From Macrocystis pyrifera (Eukaryota; Sar; Phaeophyceae; Laminariales; Laminariaceae): a stretch of 64,000 bases of DNA. The stretch lies in the NCBI GenBank assembly GCA_031763025.1, contig JASSKH010000010.1, positions 3,591,901 to 3,655,900 of the forward strand, read 5' to 3'. The position numbers and the translations under genes were made by a program. Of this stretch, positions 41,215 to 50,493 are shown piece by piece. The notes beneath the pieces are model-generated. The model worked only from the letters and a program-made list of their open reading frames with translations, was not told the origin of the DNA and searched no databases. The first letter of the stretch is position 1. The number at the start of each line of letters is the position of its first letter.

Positions 41215-42440
41215 CCTCGCCGTTCAGAGGTGTGGGAGTGGGTTTTGAGGAGCCGCATCTTCGACTCATGTTCTAGTTCGTGGAATCGGGGTTTCCATGA
41301 ATTTCCCATAATTCTGCATATACGGCTCATCAGAGTGGGCTAGTGTTACGATATTGCTTTGTATGAGGTTGAAAGCCCGGTAATTACCCGGGTTCAGGCA
41401 CTGGGAACGTATTTGTAGTACTTGGAAGGCGTATCTTAGGTGGGAAAACCAGGGGTTTTCCAGAGACGCATGTTCGTTTATAAAGAATAGACCACTGAGC
41501 TACTCAGTCAGCGCTGACTGAGTAGCTCAGTGGTTTAGCCTTTATAATCGAACAAACGAAGTCCCGGGTTCGAGTCTCGCCAGATGTCGTATTTCCGCTT
41601 TTTCTGCCGTGGGTAGAAAAAGATAATTCTGCATATACGGCTCATCAGAGTGGGCTAGTGTTATGATACTGCTTTGTATGAGGTTGAAAGCCCGGTAATT
41701 ACCCGGGTTCAGGCACTGGGAACGTATTTGTAGTACTTGGAAGGCGTATCTTGGGCGGGAAAACCAGGGGTTTTCCAGAGACGCATGTTCGTTTATAAAG
41801 GATAGACCACTGAGCTACTCAGTCAGCGAGTCAGCGTCTGAGTACTCAGTCAGCGAGTCAACGTCTGAGTACTCAGTCAGCGCTGACTGAGTAGCTCAGT
41901 GGTTTATCCTTTATAATCGAACAAACGAAGTCCCGGGTTCGAGTCTCACCAGACGTCGTATTTCCGCTTTTTCTGCCGTGGGTAGAAAAAGGGAAAATCA
42001 AGTGGAGTGAACCACTTTATTAAAAGAACGCACGACTAGGGAGGGGGACTATAGGAAGGAAAAAACGGGCGCTGATTAGGGGCTTGATCAACCCCGGATA
42101 ATGTTATCGGCGGGAAGCCGCATCGAGCCCAAAGGTACTTCTTTTCTTCATTTATAAAGGATAGACCACTGAGCTACTCAGTCAGCATGAACATACTTCT
42201 TTTGTTCGATTATAAAGGATAGACCGCTGAGCTACTCAGTCAGCGCTAACTGAGTAGCTCAGTGGTCTATCCTTTATGTAGAAACAACGCACGAGCTTGG
42301 TCTCAGTCTTCGCGTGCACGAAAGGAATAAGACCGCTCTTCTTCTATAATAATAGCTAAGCAAGCAACACACGTGAGTACCAACGATTACCGACTTAAAA
42401 GACAGGCCTGTCCAGGGATACAAAGCGTCCCGACCTTGAT
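41215..42440 (+). repeat. Family H repeat expanded by tRNA-like palindromes
   Basis: The outer parts (41215-41470 and 42290-42435) match 27747-28170 (-), where they are adjacent. The ~810-bp insert holds a partial tandem duplicate of the left part (41625-41790 repeats 41310-41480). It also has three head-to-head palindromes of AAAGGATAGACCACTGAGCT / CTGACTGAGTAGCTCAGTGG. The right halves continue into GTCCCGGGTTCGAGTCTC, so each is half of a tRNA-like unit joined to its own mirror. Confidence 0.75.
41505..41590 (+). repeat. tRNA-like unit (A and B boxes), probably not a working tRNA
   Basis: TAGCTCAGTGGT (A box) at about 41522 and GGGTTCGAGTCTC (B box) at about 41567, about 35 bp apart. The acceptor stem does not pair and the T stem is imperfect. 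A near-identical unit is at about 41880-41955. Confidence 0.55.
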
Positions 42441-43084
42441 CTTAACAGCAGTAGTCCCCCGTAATAATAGTAATCAGAATGGTGTGTGAACACAGGAGGA
42501 TATGCTGTAAGGCTTGCGGTAGATTGAGGTAGGCGATTATTGGATAACCCTAGCATCCCAAGGCATAAAGATCTCCACAAATCGCGTCTATCGGCAGAGG
42601 ACATGGATGGGTCTTTGGTCGACCATAACCCTGAGTTCGAGTCTCACGCCCACACCACCATGAAAACGATTTTTATTCTTTTTCGACCCTTTTTTTTCGA
42701 CCCGCAGTGAGCCCGTTCCCAGTGACGTATTCCCAGTGACGTAGTCACAGTTGTGGTCTCTACGAATAAACGTGTACGATCCTCAAATCCCCTCCTTTTG
42801 TTTACCATTTTCAAGTCTGATTCCATCGATTTTTAACTATCCCCTCCCTAGAATTTCCCACTTTATCCAAGTGAACCAGAATTTGGATCTATAGCCCAAT
42901 CAATTGTCAAAATCATATTGTAGCCAAGTATTTAAGAAATAGAACGTCGCCAGGATTTCACCCACCAATACTTTCTACAATAATTTTTTCTGACTCTTTC
43001 AATCTGCATCGAGGTCAGTGTTGTCAAAGGAGGTCAGCATCTGTCTTTGGATTATGAAGCAAATGTCATACGTAAACCTCAGTC
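42441..43084. other. Stretch with a stray family A end and a B-box-like motif
   Basis: TAGTCCCCCGTAATAATAG at 42450-42468 is an isolated MITE end. CTGAGTTCGAGTCTCACGCC at 42632-42651 resembles a tRNA T arm without a matching 5' part. No gene supported. Confidence 0.4.
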
Positions 43085-44060
43085 GGGACACCGTATTTCA
43101 TAATTGTATAAAAACAGGCACGGTCCGAGAAATTTTGGCAATCATGGCTTCCCAGGCAAAACAGACGGGAAAGTGATACCGGGGAATCCTCGAAGTAGCT
43201 GAACGGTTCATGGGCAGGTGGCACGAGGCTGAGGCAAAGCTGAGTAGACAGCGCCGCGCATCCGCTGCGGGTAGTGTTAAAGGGAACGGGGGGAGTGGTA
43301 ACAGCAGGAGGGGTAGAAGGAACACCGTACAAGTGTATGGGGGAAGGGGGGGGAACGGGAGGAGTAGAAGGGAAACCGCGGTAGAAGAGAGTAGCAAAGA
43401 GACCGCAGACAGGGTAGCAAGGTACCAGGCCGACTAATAGGTTGGACTTTTCTTTGCTACTCGTACCGCCAACTGCTGCGGCCGTTCGGTATGTATGTAT
43501 AATGGCTTGGTGCTTTGATTTTTTGCCATGACTTAACTTTTTCCCATCTTTTTCCCCTTCTTATCCTTATGAAAGAAGTACTACGTAGTGGGTGGGTGAC
43601 GAGCGTGTTTATTTTGGCCCACTCATTCTTTCTCTTTTTACTTAGTTAAGTGTTCACCGGGATGCATATTTCCCTGTTTCCTTTTTCCTTCCCGTTTCTT
43701 CCCCCTTGCACGTCGATTTTGGCTCATGCTCGGGGTATCGTACGTGTCTGAACTTTGGCTTTCCATTTTATTTATTTATTTGGGATTCTTCTCCTTTTCT
43801 TTTTCGGTTTGGTTTTTTCGTTGCTTCTCTTTCTTTATGGTGTATTTTGGTTGCTGGCGTATGTACGTATGTTGTGTCGGCCGCACCTAGTGCGAAGGCA
43901 TGGTATTGCATAGGCTATTAATGCATTACGGTGTGTTATCTCTGTGTCGTAGTCTGTGACCACAGAGCTCGTATCTTTCTAGGGTGAAGAATCAGCACGG
44001 ACACTGGGCTTGTTGGATGTGGACGAGTAGAAGAACGGTTTAATGTGAGGAACACACACA
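43085..44060 (+). repeat. Family I repeat, copy 2 (~0.95 kb)
   Basis: Inverse of 23860-24950. The stretch with RWHEAEAKLSRQRRASAAGS is preserved between the two copies, but stops and low-complexity sequence follow. The right end carries the CCACAGAGCTCGTATCTTTC module seen at 23190 and 62870. Possible old transposon; no transposase domain recognised. Confidence 0.7.
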
Positions 44061-44583
44061 CACAAGTGAACGCGGACGCACATCACATCACACAGTAGAC
44101 AGAGGTGGCCACAGGTACACCTGCCCTAAGTCATATCACCCGTCCATGCGTTGTGCTTGTCGTCCAGGATATATACCTGGTACGTTAGATAGGAGCCCCT
44201 CCACCACAACAGCACACTCTGATGAGCGCACGGCTTGTAGCAGTAGCGCCAGCGGTAGCAGAAGCTGCTGGATAGTAGTGGCTGAGAGCTTGCCGCCGTC
44301 GAGATTAGTAGATGAGTCTACGACGTAAACCAAGGAGGTTAGATATGCGGTAGGAGGACTATACGACTCCAGCTTTGACATCGGCCGACAGGTAGACCGA
44401 GCGTTTGTTCAAATTCGGAAACGTTCCCGACACTTTGCTGCAAAAAAATATCAAAGACAAGGCTGACTTGAAGGCAGACTTGAAAGAGCCAGAAAAATTT
44501 ACTTGTTGTATAAAGCATATTGGTCGGTGAGTTATTGGCGACGTTCTGTTTCTTAAGTTTTAGTTCTTGGCTGCAAGGTTGCT

Positions 44584-45696
44584 TTGCGCTGTTGTAGCTG
44601 CACAGGTACAACAAGCCCCAGTCCTTCGCGAGCGCGGGTTCGTCGTTCGGCACTATCCTGTCCAGTTTTTATACCATCACGGCGAACTGCTGCTATCGAC
44701 ACCCCGCTAGGTCAACAACGATGCAGAGACAGCGTCGAATTAACGGACCCGCTTCTACCCGAAATTCTCTTGGGGGCCATCGATTCCTTTTATAAACGCA
44801 TGTTTTTGGGCAATACACGGTGAGTTGTGTTTACTGTAGCGCAGCTCGAAAGGTATCTCTTTCTCGTTGTAATTTAAACAGAACAACGCATATCTGACGG
44901 TAACACTCAATCATATTAATTAACCCGTTCTCTGCGTACAGGTTTCCCTGCGGTGTATGCGACAGGAAGACCCGTGTTACGGAACAACACATATTGACGC
45001 CATGTGGATTGGCTCACAAAGATCTCCTCAAAGCGACAGGTTGTCTTCAAAGTTAAGGCATGATCGAGTAATCTCGGGATTTTGCAATTATCCACATGAT
45101 GCTGACGGTGTGCTCGATGGCTTAGTTCTCAGTGTGCACGGGTTCGACGAATCAGACCGGGGCAAGTTGCACGTCCCTGTAGTCAAACAAGATTCCAGAG
45201 GCTGCGTTAGCGAACGGCGTTTGGGTTGGAAACTTACCGGACCATCTCCAGGATACGACAGTTACTGTAGACTGCTGCTTTTCCCGTTCGCGTCAAGGGA
45301 CATGTTGTCGCGTTGGAATCAAGGAAGATTCTAAACATATCATCTGGTTCCGCCCAACGATCTCTTTGCCAGACATTTGTTTCTACGCGAACGATTCGTC
45401 ATCCGTTGCGACTGAGTTGCCTATGGCTGCGACCGGTTAATTGGATATGTTCAGAGTGATACTCGCTGGAAAGCACAAGCCAACGGCGTCCCAGCTTAAG
45501 CGCTTAATCGGAGCTCGACAGACCCTCGTGGGTGACCTCATTAAATATATGAAGGACGGAAACAGTTTGGTCTGCGAGTTTCAGCTCGCACGTGAAGCTG
45601 CGTTCAGTCAGCCTAACCTCGATACTTATCCATCTGACGGAAGTGTTCCTGAGGAAGTTTTTCAAGACAGTGTTAACGCCAGAAGATCCTTACAAC
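44584..45696 (+). pseudogene. Helitron Rep protein remnant, N-terminal part, interrupted
   Basis: Blocks in three frames: DPLLPEILLGAIDSFYKRMF (to 44819), a possible 122-nt GT-AG intron (44820-44941), then FPCGVCDRKTRVTEQHILTP with a Cys-rich pattern, and 45441-45696 with ARQTLVGDLIKYMKDGNSLV and YPSDGSVPEEVFQDSVNA. The latter resembles the N-terminal region of Helitron Rep-helicases before the HUH domain. The frame is cut at 45696 by an LTR element and resumes at 48080 (LKRKIIGVVYER, stop). Several frameshifts and stops mark it as dead. Assignment rests mainly on the downstream part with the HUH motif. Confidence 0.5.
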
Positions 45697-45926
45697 TGTA
45701 GCCAAAAGATACCAAGCCGTGGAGGTTTCAGTGTAATCGCATGTGTGAGTGGAGCAGTGGCCGGGGATCCTGTGTGATGTCCCCTAGCCACCTGGCTCGT
45801 GGTCCGATGAGGATCACTCCGTGATAATACAAGCTCTAAGAACAAGACTTACTGAGTGCGAGGCCAGCGAGACTGGTGGAGTCCCTCGCTGGAAGCCCTC
45901 TTGCTGATATCATCTGGCAGAGGCCA
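45697..45926 (+). repeat. 5' LTR
   Basis: 230 bp, TGTAGCCAAAAGATACC to ATCTGGCAGAGGCCA. Directly after it stands the perfect palindrome GAATATCTAGATATTC (45927-45942), where a primer-binding site is expected; no usual tRNA-complementary site was seen. Confidence 0.9.
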
Positions 45927-46135
45927 GAATATCTAGATATTCGCGGAACTTCTGTTGGAGGAGTTTTCGGCTGCGGAGTATTGGGTCACAGCTGGGAAGG
46001 CAGTTGGCCCGTTGGACGGATCGAAACGGCTTGAAGCGCACAGCAGGGGAGGACGCTCCGGGAGCTGGAGGACGCACAGGTCAGGCGGCAGTTTCTCCGT
46101 TATTACAGTAGAGTCCAGGTGGACTGCTGTGGATT

Positions 46136-47281
46136 ATGGCGCACACGGCAAGCACGCCGCTGGTGGTAGGGGAGTCTCTGACTCCACCGAAATACGGAGA
46201 GGTGTGGACCGAGCAGGCCTCTCGTGTTTTTTACGCAGCGTACCTCGATTATGAGGAACGGCTGCAGCTCGCCAACGCTCAGGGGGTGGTTCAGCACTCC
46301 AAAGTGAGCATGGGCCAGCTTATCCCCAATTACATTCATCGGTGTTTTGAGGGATTTTACAAGCATCAGACTACGATGACCGCCTCGGAGTTGTTGGACG
46401 CTGTTAGGCAGCACGCCGGTTACACAACCACCAGCAACAGATTTGACACCTCGCGGGCGGCAGCGGACTTGCGTCGCGTTCTCTCAATGAGGCGCGATGA
46501 AAAGCAGGGCGGTGAAACATCCGTCAAAGACCGCGCGATGATGGTAAACTCCGCTATGGAAAAGTATTTTGCGGAGAATCACGCGGTGCATGCCATGTAC
46601 CGCGCGCAGGACCGTTCGTGGTTGCCCGGACCGGCGGAATTTGTGAGCATGGCGTTGGTGGATGGCTTATGGCCGTCCGAGTTCAAAAAGTACGTAAAAG
46701 GTCAGCTCACGTACGCTGCAGGGTGGAAGAAGGACCCGGCATTGGTCATGGACCAAATTTTTTCTGCTGCAGAACAGTGGAAATTCATCGAGGCGTATGG
46801 TCGGAAAGATGCTGCAGGGGCAGCTGAACCGCGACGCCAACAGCAGCAGAAACCGAAACAGCAGCAGTCCGCGAAAAAGTCGTTTGTTCGCGTCTGTTTC
46901 GAGTGTGGTGATCCCAACCATTATGTTTCTGATTGCCCAAAAGCTCGCGGTGGCGGCACAGCTCCCAGCAGTGGTGGGCGCGGGTCGTCAGGGTATCGCG
47001 GGGGCCGCAATGGCGGCCGGGGCAGATTCAACCATGGACGCGGGCGCGGTGGCCGTGGTGGCAATCAATTGACAGCGGGCGGTGGAACTTCTGCTGTTGC
47101 TTCTTCAACTTCTGGTGCGCCAGCGGCAGGAGCCGCTGGGTCGGGATCTGGTTCGTCTGTTTGCCGGCCGAGCTGTATACGTTGGAGGAGCTGGAACATC
47201 GGTGGGTGCTGCTGGAGCGAGAACTTCGCCATCCACCGAGCGGGCGGAGTCAGTGTCTGGGTGCTGCTGCAGGGGCGGTAG
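46136..47281 (+). CDS. gag-like nucleocapsid polyprotein of the LTR element
   Basis: A 381-residue frame. The N-terminal two thirds are helical (RCFEGFYKHQTTMTASELLD; FVSMALVDGLWPSEFKKYVK), as in retrotransposon capsid proteins. A Gln-rich linker follows, then a CCHC zinc knuckle CFECGDPNHYVSDC near residues 258-271, then an Arg/Gly-rich tail (GRGGRGG). The knuckle and RGG tail bind element RNA; the capsid part packages it. In the last ~70 codons a second frame (+1 or -1) looks more protein-like (SVYSTSWSGWTADSISSAPA, to 47433), which suggests a frameshift or programmed shift near 47100. Starts 210 bp after the 5' LTR. The order gag then inverted integrase fragment is abnormal. Confidence 0.8.
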   Translation: MAHTASTPLVVGESLTPPKYGEVWTEQASRVFYAAYLDYEERLQLANAQGVVQHSKVSMGQLIPNYIHRCFEGFYKHQTTMTASELLDAVRQHAGYTTTSNRFDTSRAAADLRRVLSMRRDEKQGGETSVKDRAMMVNSAMEKYFAENHAVHAMYRAQDRSWLPGPAEFVSMALVDGLWPSEFKKYVKGQLTYAAGWKKDPALVMDQIFSAAEQWKFIEAYGRKDAAGAAEPRRQQQQKPKQQQSAKKSFVRVCFECGDPNHYVSDCPKARGGGTAPSSGGRGSSGYRGGRNGGRGRFNHGRGRGGRGGNQLTAGGGTSAVASSTSGAPAAGAAGSGSGSSVCRPSCIRWRSWNIGGCCWSENFAIHRAGGVSVWVLLQGR

Positions 47282-47433
47282 CGCCGGAACCGTCTGTATA
47301 TTCGACGTCTTGGTCGGGGTGGACCGCCGATTCTATTTCTTCGGCGCCGGCTGTAGGAGGGCAGCCATGGCGTCAGGTGACTCTTGGTACCGACCAGAGT
47401 TCAACGGCAGGTGAAGTGCCTGCGCTGTTCTGA

Positions 47434-47843
47434 CAGAATGGAACGCAGAGCACGTACCACCTCTTTTTACCATGCGTTCACACGTACCGTTCGACCACGG
47501 CGTGTAAGCGACAGCAAAACGATGTTCGATGTGCAACGCGTCGCTCAACAAAGCAAGCACCCTGTTCTTGAAATGCGTGGCGGTATCACTCACCCACACA
47601 CGCGGCACCCCCAAAGTCTTACACCAGGCTAGCAAATGCTTCGCTGTGACCTCGGCTGTACAAGCCTCGGCCGGTTCCAACGCCACGTAGTTGGACAAAT
47701 CATCCATGATGACCAAAACATATCGGAAACCATCCTCATCAGGCAGGCCATCGCTACCTTCGGGCCCGCTGTGGCCAACATACAAAAAATCAAAGTGCAC
47801 CACTTCTGCTCGTTCGCGTCGAGTGAACTCGCTTTGGGGGTGC
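47434..47843 (-). pseudogene. Integrase core fragment in inverted orientation inside the LTR element
   Basis: The - strand reads VVHFDFLYVGHSGPEG, YVLVIMDDLSNYVALEPA, VPRVWVSDTATHFKNRVLAL and AVAYTPWSNGTCERMVK. The Asp of HFDF, the Asp of VSDTATHF and the Glu of TCERM form a DD35E triad. This is the catalytic core of a Ty3/Gypsy-type integrase. It lacks the zinc finger and C-terminal part, shows an apparent one-base shift in an A run shortly after the Glu, and runs against the gag. Because it lies between two identical LTRs, it was present when the element moved. Confidence 0.8.
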
Positions 47844-48073
47844 TGTAGCCAAAAGATACCAAGCCGTGGAGGTTTCAGTGTAATCGCATGTGTGAGTGGA
47901 GCAGTGGCCGGGGATCCTGTGTGATGTCCCCTAGCCACCTGGCTCGTGGTCCGATGAGGATCACTCCGTGATAATACAAGCTCTAAGAACAAGACTTACT
48001 GAGTGCGAGGCCAGCGAGACTGGTGGAGTCCCTCGCTGGAAGCCCTCTTGCTGATATCATCTGGCAGAGGCCA
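47844..48073 (+). repeat. 3' LTR
   Basis: 230 bp, same sequence as the 5' LTR. Preceded by a weak G/T-rich stretch (CTTTGGGGGTGC) rather than a clear polypurine tract. Followed by the target duplication TACAAC. Confidence 0.9.
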
Positions 48074-48079
48074 TACAAC

Positions 48080-49448
48080 TTAAGAGAAAGATAATCGGAG
48101 TCGTATACGAACGATAGGCAAGGTGTGAAGACGACATTGCTATGGCCGAGGCCAACGGCGATATCGCGTCGGCGGACGATATGATGATAGTAGAGAGAGG
48201 AAGTTACGGCAGAAGATGGGGAAGCCTACATTATTGACACAATTGCCGTCGTTGACTCTGGGGAAGACGCTGCGACGTCCGGGAAAGACGCTGCGACGTC
48301 TTCGCGACAACGTCCGAGTGCGCTACGAAGATTGGGGCACGATCTCGATCTCAATGCCGTGGCAGCATCTCAAGCTGCTCTGGCTCAAGGAAGGCCGCCA
48401 CCTGAAGGGACGGAGAATGCTCTTGTAGTAACTGTTCCGCATGACGATATTCTTTCTGACTTTCGCAATAATAATGCCTTGAAGGGGGCGTTCGGTCACT
48501 TGTTCCCAGTTGTGGAGGACCGCTTGACACAACTCGTCAAAGAAGTGTTCATTCGCGAAATGGCTCCGGATTTTGCTCAACCGTCGCGACTCGTCTTGGC
48601 GGAAAGACAGGGTTGTTCTTTTCTGTGCTGCCGCCATCATTTTCAGGCACGAATCTCTATCCAATATGCAGTTCAAACTGCGTGGGAAAATGTCCGCGGA
48701 TGTGGCCGAAAAAATAGCACAGGTGAAGAGCAGGGATCTCATGTCGATGGCGGCAGACCCCTTCAGCAGGGAAAACGTATACGCACCGCCTCCAGTGAAC
48801 ACGTTAAAACATTTATGTTTTAGAGAACTCTGCAGGCTAGCTCACCTGATTCTATACGTTGACGGATGATGGGAAAAACAAAACACGAACTGAAGCTATA
48901 TCACAATGCTGACGCCACCAGGCGATCCGTTTTTTAAGCTGACGAATGATCCTTCCACTCGTCATGAACTACGGCGGCCATGACATAGATATTTCATCGA
49001 CATGACACGAACTGATGCCCGATTATGTGACGGGGCTAACAACCGTTGCGGACGGCCCTGTTGCATCGGCAACATTCTTTCGCGAAACTACTCAATCAAG
49101 CGGTTTTCGACCATGTGCTGAGAGTGGGCGCTTCTGACGGTGACGGTGGAGCCCTGGGGAAAATGCCAAAGCATACATTGGCATGACGGAGGAGTAATTA
49201 ATTCAGGCCCACTCTACATGCACATCTCCTGCTTTGGGTATATAGACATAGAAGCCGCAATCAGCTCCCGGAAGACCTCGGCACAAGTTTAGAAAAATAC
49301 GCTGCTCTTGCCAAATACGTAGGCCGTGTTGTTAGCAATCAACTCATGTCAACTGAGAAACACTTGTCACCTTACGGCACGGTCGAGCTGCCTTGTGGAC
49401 ACACTTTTCACCGCTCTTGCGTGGACGATATTATCCGCCACACGGGAA
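48080..49448 (+). pseudogene. Helitron Rep protein remnant with HUH motif
   Basis: Continues the 44584-45696 remnant after the LTR element. Frames in order: PHDDILSDFRNNNALKGAFGHLFP (Helitron block with GAF.HLFP); DRVVLFCAAAIIFRHESLSN with AEKIAQVKSRDLMSMAADPF; VADGPVASATFFRETTQ then AVFDHVLRVGASDGDGGALG; and FRPTLHAHLLLWVYRH. The last is the HUH (His-hydrophobic-His) motif of rolling-circle Rep proteins. Known Helitrons have A..FF...V..vL.vG...G..LG upstream of the HUH motif, as here. Frameshifts separate the blocks. The helicase half is absent. After HUH the frame runs on, without a break, into LEKYAALAKYVGRVVSNQL and LPCGHTFHRSCVDDIIRHTG, a RING-like half motif. Confidence 0.6.
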
Positions 49449-49629
49449 GTAAGTATTCTACAGGTTCTGACGAGGGATGCCTACCACTGATTGCGTGTTT
49501 TATGTGAATTAGTGGTCGTGGTATCGTCCCTTCCTGGGAGTAAGTATTCTACAGGTTCTGACGAGGGATGCCTACCACTGATTGCGTGTTTTATGTGAAT
49601 TAGTGGTCGTGGTATCGTCCCTTCCTGGG
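49449..49629 (+). repeat. 91-bp tandem duplication containing a 64-nt intron and a 27-nt exon
   Basis: The phrase GTAAGTATTCTACAGGTTCT starts at 49449 and again at 49540, and the two 91-bp copies are the same by eye. Each holds a GT donor, an AG acceptor (GTGAATTAG) and TGGTCGTGGTATCGTCCC. Donor phase 1 and the two bases before the next codon fit in both copies. Confidence 0.8.
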
Positions 49630-49869
49630 TTCGCGCGAATGGTATCACACCAGCCTCTTCCTCGGGAAGTACACGAAATCCGCGTTGACGACGGCCTGCC
49701 CTACGATGAAAATGGCCTAGCGAACGCTGCGGAGGACGGCCCCTTAGAATGTTGGCTTGCGTTCGGTAGACGACAGCAGCAACAAGGTGGATCTGTTCTG
49801 TTGGTCGCCTTCAGGAGGGTCGTCGCTAACGTGACCTATCCACCGTTCATTCCTCCGCCTGGTTGGAAG
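49604..49869 (+). CDS. Exon downstream of the RING-like segment, unrecognised
   Basis: Frame: VVVSSLPGFARMVSHQPLPR, EVHEIRVDDGLPYDENGLAN, ECWLAFGRRQQQQGGSVLLV and RRVVANVTYPPFIPPPGWK, then the donor GTGAGT at 49870, phase 0. It could follow the phase-1 donor at 49448 through one or both 64-nt introns. No family recognised. It may be a host gene piece carried by the Helitron or the native 3' part of its gene. Confidence 0.45.
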
Positions 49870-49915
49870 GTGAGTGTGCTGCAGCTCCGGCAGAGTGATA
49901 CTTCGCCTACCGCAG

Positions 49916-50134
49916 TCTGGCCTTGTTCAATTCGTCCAATCGGGCATGCATGTATGTAGAGCGACCTTCGGTAGTGGGCGCGTGATGTCGTCGACTCTGC
50001 CGTTGAGCGCGCCTCCACCGGAAGCACCAACGAGAACAGCTTGCCTACTTTGCCTCTGTCGCCACGTTAGTTCGAGCTCTTCCCGCGTTATTTTGGTACA
50101 CGAACACGGTTCGACGGAACATGGGAGTACGTGA
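49916..50134 (+). CDS. Terminal exon of the same locus, unrecognised
   Basis: After a 46-nt GT-AG intron (49870-49915) the frame continues in phase 0: SGLVQFVQSGMHVCRATFGS, then PLSAPPPEAPTRTACLLCLCRH, a Ser-rich stretch, and a stop at 50132-50134. The CLLCLC cluster could bind zinc. Intron sizes here (64, 64, 46 nt) are far shorter than in the other genes of the window. Confidence 0.4.
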   Translation, partial: SGLVQFVQSGMHVCRATFGSGRVMSSTLPLSAPPPEAPTRTACLLCLCRHVSSSSSRVILVHEHGSTEHGST

Positions 50135-50383
50135 ACCCCACCCTCGCGGGAAAGGGCACGGCTATCTGTTCTGATGCCGTAGAGCAGCTAGCTGTTAGTA
50201 CGACCGAGTGAGTGGTTCAAACTCATCTTTATTTACAACAAGCTGCGTGATACGGAAGACACGCTCTCATCGGGCTTTTATAATACCGGTGTAGATTTTT
50301 ATAGGGCTGGGCCCTATTAATGGTCATCACCAGGGATACTGAAGCCTGTCCTGTGACCACATGCATGCTGTTGTGGCGATGAG
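50135..50383. other. Flank of the Helitron locus
   Basis: No clear Helitron 3' hairpin plus CTRR end was identified. No gene supported. Confidence 0.3.
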
Positions 50384-50493
50384 TTATTACGGTGGTCCAT
50401 AGTTAATAGGACCTACGGTACCACAAAACCCTATATATTTCCCTATTTTTACTAGCAATATTTGGTCCTGTTAACTATGGTCCCCCGTAATAG
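50384..50493. mobile_element. Family A MITE
   Basis: TTATTACGGTGGTCCATAGT to CTATGGTCCCCCGTAATA. The left end has one changed base. Confidence 0.85.

Larger units (their letters stand above)
45697..48073 (+). mobile_element. LTR retrotransposon, non-autonomous, 2,377 bp, recent insertion
   Basis: Two LTRs of 230 bp (45697-45926 and 47844-48073), identical by eye, start TGTAGCC and end GGCCA. TACAAC flanks both sides (45691-45696 and 48074-48079) as target duplication. The interior has a gag frame on the + strand (46136-47281) and an integrase-core fragment on the - strand (about 47440-47843). No reverse transcriptase or RNase H is present, so movement needed a helper. It splits the Helitron Rep remnant. 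Confidence 0.9.

Noticed and set aside
41505-41590. Functional tRNA gene
   Set aside because: A and B boxes are good, but the acceptor arms do not pair and the T stem is imperfect. It is part of a repeated palindrome.
42630-42660. tRNA T arm near 42640 as part of an intron-containing tRNA
   Set aside because: No matching 5' acceptor or D arm could be found within a plausible distance.
49384-49448. Complete RING finger
   Set aside because: Only the CGHxFHxxC centre is present. The first Cys pair and the last pair were not found in frame, so it is described as a half motif.
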